Assembly (NCBI GenBank): GCA_000494225.1
Contig: AWOA01000020.1
Span: forward strand, 12,445-53,668
Direction of reading: 5' to 3'
DNA from: Candidatus Calescibacterium nevadense OTU 1
GTDB taxonomy: Bacteria > Calescibacteriota > Calescibacteriia > Calescibacteriales > Calescibacteriaceae
Length of the DNA: 41,224 nucleotides
The notes under the pieces: generated by a model
The model's database searches: none
Told to the model about the DNA's origin: nothing
What the model saw: the letters and a program-made list of their open reading frames with translations, nothing else
Made by a program: the position numbers and the translations under genes
Part shown: positions 35,859 to 41,224 of the stretch, piece after piece
Layout of the letters: every line of letters starts with the position of its first letter
Numbering within the stretch: the first letter of the stretch is position 1

Positions 35859-37058
35859 ATGGTAGATATATTGCCTTTGGGAAAAGTTGATGTAGAACCG
35901 GGAACACCAGTAAAGAGGATGAAAGCTGTTGTTATAAGACCGGATAGATTAGGAGAGCCCATAAAAGCTATGCAGGTTGAGGAAATAGATGTTCCTGAGC
36001 CGGGACCAGGTCAGGTTTTGGTTCTTGTCAAAGCAGCGGGAGTAAATTTTAACGGTGTATGGGCCTCCTTGGGAAAACCGGTGAATATAATGAAATATAC
36101 AGGATATGATTTTCACATAGCTGGTTCGGATGCTTCCGGGATAGTATGGAAATTGGGACCTGGTGTGACAAATTGCAAAGTTGGAGACGAGGTTGTTTTA
36201 CACTGTAATCAATCTTGTGGGCAGTGTCCTGAGTGCAATGGTCTTGATCCTATGGCTTGTAAAAATCAAAAAATATGGGCTTATGAGACGAATTGGGGAT
36301 CTTTTGCGCAGTTTTGTTTGGTTCAAGCTCAGCAGATTCTTCCAAAGCCAAAACATCTCTCCTGGGTAGAAGCAGCAAGTTATGGTCTGACCTATTTTAC
36401 CGCTTGGAGGATGCTTATTCGCCAGGCTGAAATAAAGCCGGGCGATGTGGTATTGATATGGGGAGCTGCTGGTGGTCTTGGAATTTTTGCAACTCAAATA
36501 TGTCTGCTTGTGGGGGCAACTCCTATATGTGTTGTTTCATCCCCAGAAAAAGCTCAAATTCTCAAAGAGCTTGGGGCTAAACTTTTTATAAATAGAAATG
36601 AGTTTGATATAGCGCCAAAGAATGGCAAAATAGATGATAAAACTTTTAGCGAGATGAAAAGATTTAGAGATACAATACGAAAACTTACAGGTGGAAAAGA
36701 TCCCGATATTGTCTTTGAGCATGTGGGTTATGAAACATTTGCTACGAGCGTTTATGTCGCAGATAGGTTCGGCAAAATTGTGATCTGTGGAGCAACAACA
36801 GGATATAATCTTCTTTTTGATGTAAGATACCTTTGGATGAGGCAGAAAAAAATAATAGGTTCTCACTTTGCTAATGCTTACGATTCTTATATCGCAAATG
36901 AGCTTATAATTCAGAAGAAGATAAAACCGATAGTTTCACGAGTATTTGAATTTCATGAAACACCTCTTGCTCATCAGCTTATGTACGAAAATAAGCATTT
37001 TGGAAAAATGGTCATAAAAGTTCAAGTTGAAAATGAAAATGAAGGAAAGAATGAGTAA
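35859..37058 (+). CDS. Crotonyl-CoA reductase/carboxylase-family MDR enzyme
   Basis: A 399-residue NADPH-dependent enoyl-CoA reductase of the medium-chain dehydrogenase superfamily, closest in pattern to crotonyl-CoA carboxylase/reductase. It has GVNFNGVWASLGKPV (61-75), GSDASGIVWKLGPGV, WAYETNWGSFAQF, WVEAASYGLTYFTAWRML and the Rossmann WGAAGGLGIFATQI. Unlike typical Ccr it keeps a Cys-x2-Cys-x2-Cys-x7-Cys structural-zinc motif (Cys120, 123, 126, 134). It is shorter than the usual roughly 440 residues. A strong AAGGAGG site at 35842-35848 precedes it; it overlaps the next gene. Reductase versus carboxylase activity cannot be settled. Confidence 0.82.
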   Translation: MVDILPLGKVDVEPGTPVKRMKAVVIRPDRLGEPIKAMQVEEIDVPEPGPGQVLVLVKAAGVNFNGVWASLGKPVNIMKYTGYDFHIAGSDASGIVWKLGPGVTNCKVGDEVVLHCNQSCGQCPECNGLDPMACKNQKIWAYETNWGSFAQFCLVQAQQILPKPKHLSWVEAASYGLTYFTAWRMLIRQAEIKPGDVVLIWGAAGGLGIFATQICLLVGATPICVVSSPEKAQILKELGAKLFINRNEFDIAPKNGKIDDKTFSEMKRFRDTIRKLTGGKDPDIVFEHVGYETFATSVYVADRFGKIVICGATTGYNLLFDVRYLWMRQKKIIGSHFANAYDSYIANELIIQKKIKPIVSRVFEFHETPLAHQLMYENKHFGKMVIKVQVENENEGKNE

Positions 37059-37827
37059 ACTAAATTTTATGGAAGAAATTGCATTGACAAAAGAAGAAAG
37101 AGAGATAAAGGCTTGGGCTGGTAAAGCTTTCAGAGAACCTTGGTTTGAGTTAGTGAGACGGTGCGCAAAGATAAAATCAGGTGAAGAGCTTTCAGACGAT
37201 GAAATCTGGCTCCACCCTTTCTTTGTTAATGTTTTGGTAGATGTTAGGCTTGTTTGCAAGTCTATGCAGACTCTAAAAGTATCTAAATTTGTCTCTGGAA
37301 ACTTATTCACGATAATACTTTCTAAAAAAGAAGATAAAGTTATATGGGCTTGTGTTGAAAAGGAGCAGGATGGTGTTTTTGTTTCTGCTCGTACACTTGA
37401 TGTTACCGAAAGATGGGCTGATAAAATGGCAGAGCTTCTCTTCATAGATAATATGAAAGGAGCTTATGAACTTGCTTGTGATGTGGCAAGGAAAAAGGAA
37501 ATAGCAGATTCTATTGGGGCTATAAAGGTTGCAAATATTATGTTCTTCAAAACCATAAAAGACGCTTATGAAAAATCTGGTGATGGCAAGAATTTACCTC
37601 TTTTCCTTTTCTCTTTGCTTGACGCTGTAAAGACAAATGTAGATAGAAAATGGATAAGGTTTTTCCCCGATGTCCCTCTTGCAAAAATAATAAGGTTTTC
37701 TTATCCCCTCGTTAAATATTTAGCAGCTATAGGACATCCGGTTTCTCGTATCCTATCTTTGAAACCTGTTGATTCAATGATAAAAGCCTATTATTCATAC
37801 CTGCTCCCTATAAAAGTAGCTTTATAA
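37051..37827 (+). CDS. Hypothetical protein coupled to the ccr-like gene
   Basis: I do not recognise this protein of about 258 residues. I start it at the ATG at 37051, which overlaps the ccr-like stop by 8 bases (ATGAGTAA), with GAAGGAAAG just upstream; an earlier in-frame ATG at 37027 is possible. It is soluble, mostly helical, with no signal peptide and no membrane helix. Visible segments include KAFREPWFELVRRCAKIKSGE, DEIWLHPFFVNVLVD and VDRKWIRFFPDVPLAKIIRF. Translational coupling suggests a role alongside the reductase. Predicted cytosolic. Confidence 0.6.
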   Translation: MSKLNFMEEIALTKEEREIKAWAGKAFREPWFELVRRCAKIKSGEELSDDEIWLHPFFVNVLVDVRLVCKSMQTLKVSKFVSGNLFTIILSKKEDKVIWACVEKEQDGVFVSARTLDVTERWADKMAELLFIDNMKGAYELACDVARKKEIADSIGAIKVANIMFFKTIKDAYEKSGDGKNLPLFLFSLLDAVKTNVDRKWIRFFPDVPLAKIIRFSYPLVKYLAAIGHPVSRILSLKPVDSMIKAYYSYLLPIKVAL

Positions 37828-37996
37828 TACCATTTATAATTCAATAATATCATCCTATGAATTCCTTTATTTCTCCATAAAATTGTGGTCTCTCTTCTAT
37901 ACCTAATTTTCTTTTCTTTATAATATATCTTTATTTTTTATATATTTTATTTGATTTTTCACATTCTAACTTTTGTTATCTTACTTTAAACTAATT

Positions 37997-38224
37997 ATGA
38001 AGAAAGGGATACATCCTGAATATAAGATTGTGAAGGTAACTTGTGCTTGTGGAAGCTCTTTTGAGGTAAGATCAACAAAAGGAGAAGATTATCAAATTGA
38101 GATATGCTCTCGTTGTCATCCTTTCTATAAAGGGACTGATGAGGAAAAACTTGTAGATAAATTCGGTATGATAGAGAAATTTAGGAAAAGATATAAGGAT
38201 TTTGCAAAGGAAAAATTCACCTAA
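37997..38224 (+). CDS. rpmE: 50S ribosomal protein L31, zinc-binding type
   Basis: Ribosomal protein of 75 residues starting MKKGIHPEYKIVKVTCACGSSF. The zinc-binding Cys pairs CAC and CSRCHPFYKG mark the C+ form of L31. The start at 37997 matches the family; the in-frame codon at 37973 would add eight unrelated residues. It lies 65 bases before tig. Confidence 0.96.
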   Translation: MKKGIHPEYKIVKVTCACGSSFEVRSTKGEDYQIEICSRCHPFYKGTDEEKLVDKFGMIEKFRKRYKDFAKEKFT

Positions 38225-38289
38225 TATAAAAACATTTCTGATTGTTAAATTTCCTTTTTGAAGAGGGAAGGGAGGTTAAAACATAAAAA

Positions 38290-39504
38290 ATGATGATAAA
38301 TATACAGCCGAGAGGAGAAGAAAATAAAGACGCTTGGTTCTCTGTTTCTGGAACAATATCTTTAGATGAACTTAAAGACGTGTACGCAAGGGAGCTTGAA
38401 AGATATTCAAAGACTGTAAAAATAGAAGGTTTCAGAGCGGGGAAAGTCCCTATTGATATAGTAGAAAGGAGATATGGGGAAGAAATAAAAGCGAATTCAA
38501 TAAAGGAAAAAATATGGGAGGCATTAGAAGAAGAAACAAAAAAGAAGAATCACTGGATCAAAATATTCAAGATAGAATCTTTGGTTTGGTCGCAAAAAGG
38601 AGACAATATTGAGTTTTCTCTATCTTGTGAGGTTCTCCCAAGAAAAAAGATTTCTTTTGATGTTGATTTGAAAAAACCAGACGGTTTTGATTCAAAAGCT
38701 TCCGATCAAGATATAAAAGAAGAAATAGAATCACTTAAAAGAAGATACACAACATTAGTTGATGACACGGAGCAATCTGAGTTAACTGAAAACAGTGCTG
38801 GTGTTTTCGATATATTTGCAAAAGATATAGGTACAGCAAGAACTTACTTAAATCAAAAAGATGTTTTCGTTGATCTCGCATCGGCGTATGAGTGGTTCAA
38901 AAAACTGGTTGTTGGTATGAAAGTTGGGGAAACAAGAGAAGGAATAGCGTATGTGGATCGCGGAGATAAAAAATTTAGAATTACTCTCAAATCTATAAAA
39001 AGGAAAGTCATACCGTCGGAAGACGACCTCGCAAAAACTCTTGGCTATAAAAGTAAAGAGGAACTTTATGAAGAAATAAAAAAAAGGGTAGAAGAAAGAA
39101 AGAAAGCTGAACTCAAAAATATTTTGTACTTTACTTTGATTTTCAAAATATCAGAAAAAATTAACCTCCCTATCCCACAATCTCTACTTGGTCAGAAGGC
39201 AAAACAAATTTTAGATGATGATCCTAATATTGATAAGGAAAGGTTAGCCACTTTGGCAACTTCTCTCGCATTAGAAGATATCGTACTCTACAACCTAATA
39301 GAGGATATGCAACTTAAACTTTCAGATGAAGAAATTCGTCAGAACCTTAAAGAAATATCTACTCATTATAGGCTTACTGAGGCGGAAGTAAATAGGTTAT
39401 TTGAATCAAAAAGAGAGGAACTTGAAAATTCGTTCTTGCTCAAAAAAGCTAAAAACAAACTTATGGAGATCGTTGAAAGCAAAATGGCAGAATTGATCGG
39501 GTAA
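38290..39504 (+). CDS. tig: Trigger factor
   Basis: Ribosome-bound chaperone of 404 residues. The ribosome-binding signature is GFRAGKVPIDIVERRYGEEI. The PPIase-like domain (about 155-240) is degenerate but ends VVGMKVGETREGIAYV, and the C-terminal chaperone arms (about 250-404) are complete. Start at 38290 downstream of AAGGGAGG at 38268-38275; a second ATG at 38293 is also possible. It is shorter than the E. coli protein (432) mainly in the middle domain. Confidence 0.92.
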   Translation: MMINIQPRGEENKDAWFSVSGTISLDELKDVYARELERYSKTVKIEGFRAGKVPIDIVERRYGEEIKANSIKEKIWEALEEETKKKNHWIKIFKIESLVWSQKGDNIEFSLSCEVLPRKKISFDVDLKKPDGFDSKASDQDIKEEIESLKRRYTTLVDDTEQSELTENSAGVFDIFAKDIGTARTYLNQKDVFVDLASAYEWFKKLVVGMKVGETREGIAYVDRGDKKFRITLKSIKRKVIPSEDDLAKTLGYKSKEELYEEIKKRVEERKKAELKNILYFTLIFKISEKINLPIPQSLLGQKAKQILDDDPNIDKERLATLATSLALEDIVLYNLIEDMQLKLSDEEIRQNLKEISTHYRLTEAEVNRLFESKREELENSFLLKKAKNKLMEIVESKMAELIG

Positions 39505-39525
39505 AATTTTGTTTAAATAAAATCT

Positions 39526-41224
39526 ATGCTTACTTCAAGTGAGATAGAAACAATAAAAAAGCTTCTTGAAAGGGACCCGACACAGGAGGAGCTTTTAATT
39601 TTTGACGCACTTTGGAGTGAGCATGCATCTTACAAATCATCAAAAATTCACCTGAGAAAGCTCCCAACTTCTTCTCCGAGAGTGGTAGCAGGTCCAGGAG
39701 AAAATTCAGGAATAGTCAAGTTAAAAAATGGTACTCGTATAGCTTTCAAGATTGAATCTCATAATCACCCATCTTATATTGAGCCTTATTCCGGTGCTGC
39801 GACGGGAGTTGGAGGAATAATAAGAGATGTTTTATGTGTGGGAGCTCGTCCAATTGCTCTTGCAGATTTTCTATGCTTCGGAAACATAAAAGAAAGAAAA
39901 ATGAAATACCTATGTGAAAGAGTCGTTGAAGGAATTTCAGATTACGGAAACTCTGTTGGGATCCCAATAGTCAGAGGCCAAACTCTATTTTATAACTATT
40001 TTGACCACAACATACTTGTTAATGTCATGTGCATTGGGGTAATTCCTGATGGTGTCGAGCCCGTTTCAAGCAAACCATCAAAAAAGGGAGTCCTGATTTA
40101 TCTTGGAGGGAAGACGGGAGCGGATGGAATAGGTGGAGCATCTATGGCCTCTGCTGCATTTGACAAAAATATAAGTCAGAAAAGATCCGCCGTGCAAATA
40201 GGAGACCCTTTCACAGAAAAATGTCTCATAGAAGCGGTTTTAGAAATACTCTCATCTGGTGTAGAAATAATAGCTATGCAAGATATGGGAGCGGCGGGAT
40301 TTTTGAATTCAACCTCAGAAGTTGCAGAAAAAGGAGATTTTGGCGTAAAAGTTGATGTCTCGGCAGTGCCAAAAAGGCAGCCTCTATTGCCAATAGAAGT
40401 TTTGCTTTCTGAATCACAAGAGAGGATGCTTTTGGTTGCAGAAAGAGAAAGCTTTGACAAAATAAAAGCTATTGCTCAAAAATGGGGACTTGAATGCGAA
40501 ATAGTAGGTGAACTGCAAGATTCAAAAAACTATGATGTTTTTGAAAATGGAAAGAAGGTTATCTCAATTCCCATTGAAGCTCTTATAAGAAAATCTCCTG
40601 TGTATGATAGGCCACAAAAAAGACCTATATGGATAGACTCTTTAAGGCAAGTCGCAGTTGAAAAATTTCCAACCCCAAAAGACCCAGGAGAAGCTTTTCT
40701 AAAGATTTTAACCCATCCTCTCTTTGCTTCAAAGAGATTTATTTTTGAACAATACGATTCAACAGTTCTGGGGCAGACTTGCTCTTTTCCCGGTACGGAT
40801 GCTGGTATAGTTAGAATAAGCAAATTCAAGAGTTTTAACGAATACGAAAAAGCATCAGATAACGATATTGCAATTGCAATTTCTTTGGATGCAAATCCAC
40901 TCTACACTTTTATTGACCCATATACAGGTACTATTTTGTGTGTGCTTGAAGGTTTTAGGAACATATCTTGTGTTGGAGCTGAACCTGTTGCGATAACAAA
41001 TAATCTCAACTTTGGTAATCCTGAAAATGAGGAGGTTATGTGGGAGTTTGTAAATTCTGTCGAGGGCATGGCAAAGGCTCTAAATGAACTTGGAATTCCC
41101 GTTGTTTCGGGTAATGTCAGTTTCTATAACGAATTTGAAGGTGTTTCAATCCCACCGACACCGGTTATAGGAACAATAGGAGAAATATATCCTTTTAATT
41201 TTTCGCCTAAAAATTATTTTGATC
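39526..41224 (+). CDS. purL: Phosphoribosylformylglycinamidine synthase subunit PurL (cut by window end)
   Basis: ATP-dependent glutamine-requiring step of purine synthesis, here the small (Bacillus-type) PurL that works with PurQ and PurS. The frame from ATG 39526 is open to the last base, about 566 codons of an expected 720-750. Signatures: LIFDALWSEHASYKSSK, RIAFKIESHNHPSYIEPYSGAATGVGGIIRDV, IGDPFTEKCLIEAV, MQDMGAAGFLNSTSEVA, GQTCSFPGTDAGIV, SGNVSFYNE. It lies 21 bases after tig, perhaps on one transcript. No Shine-Dalgarno; the start follows a TTTAAAT-rich stretch. Confidence 0.95.
   Translation, partial: MLTSSEIETIKKLLERDPTQEELLIFDALWSEHASYKSSKIHLRKLPTSSPRVVAGPGENSGIVKLKNGTRIAFKIESHNHPSYIEPYSGAATGVGGIIRDVLCVGARPIALADFLCFGNIKERKMKYLCERVVEGISDYGNSVGIPIVRGQTLFYNYFDHNILVNVMCIGVIPDGVEPVSSKPSKKGVLIYLGGKTGADGIGGASMASAAFDKNISQKRSAVQIGDPFTEKCLIEAVLEILSSGVEIIAMQDMGAAGFLNSTSEVAEKGDFGVKVDVSAVPKRQPLLPIEVLLSESQERMLLVAERESFDKIKAIAQKWGLECEIVGELQDSKNYDVFENGKKVISIPIEALIRKSPVYDRPQKRPIWIDSLRQVAVEKFPTPKDPGEAFLKILTHPLFASKRFIFEQYDSTVLGQTCSFPGTDAGIVRISKFKSFNEYEKASDNDIAIAISLDANPLYTFIDPYTGTILCVLEGFRNISCVGAEPVAITNNLNFGNPENEEVMWEFVNSVEGMAKALNELGIPVVSGNVSFYNEFEGVSIPPTPVIGTIGEIYPFNFSPKNYFD

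Overview
The window is about 41.2 kb of AT-rich, gene-dense bacterial chromosome, roughly one-third GC by eye. It carries about 40 protein genes on both strands and no recognisable tRNA, rRNA or CRISPR. Several features point to a free-living bacterium with an outer membrane: LPP20-like and other lipoproteins, two TonB/AgmX-type energy-transducer-like proteins, a Wzz-type polysaccharide protein, MurG, and electron-transfer and transhydrogenase genes. The mixture of Myxococcus-like (AgmX/PglI C-terminus) and archaeal-like genes (archaemetzincin, METTL5/COG2263 methylase) suggests a poorly sampled lineage. I cannot name it.

Layout. 1-3 kb: lipoprotein, DppC-type permease, gcvH and the decayed remains of an MscS channel gene. 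3-9.4 kb: galU, panE, comEC, hisIE, a TM2 protein, a thioesterase, rpsP and khpA, closed by a strong terminator. 9.5-14.4 kb: RDD protein, Wzz-like protein, htpX, mazG, radA. 14.5-17 kb: membrane and NADP-binding parts of a proton-translocating transhydrogenase, without its NAD(H)-binding subunit, then a four-helix membrane protein. 17.0-17.7 kb: a dead gene pair resembling a DUF4258/DUF2283 toxin-antitoxin module. 17.8-21.8 kb: dapA, oppD, an AgmX-like protein and a DNA-methylase fragment. 21.9-25.8 kb: archaemetzincin, uvrC, murG, DUF429. 26-30 kb: cyoE/ctaB, a methyltransferase, dprA and a glycosyltransferase; cyoE, dprA and the glycosyltransferase are each interrupted by a one-base shift in a homopolymer. 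30-35.3 kb: etfBA, two lipoproteins flanking a METTL5-like methylase, a phosphomannose-isomerase-type cupin and a TonB-like protein. 35.9-41.2 kb: a crotonyl-CoA reductase/carboxylase-family enzyme coupled to an unknown gene, then rpmE, tig and the start of purL.

The genes mostly form short runs rather than large pathway operons. EtfAB, the crotonyl-CoA reductase-like enzyme, the transhydrogenase and the heme O synthase-like protein together suggest acyl-CoA chemistry tied to NADPH supply and respiration, but they are not contiguous. Genes come in two upstream styles: strong AAGGAGG ribosome sites (galU, khpA, pnt, etfB, etfA, ccr, tig), or no such site but a TATAAT-like box about 7-10 bases before the start codon (gcvH, rpsP, archaemetzincin, the cupin), as expected for leaderless mRNAs.
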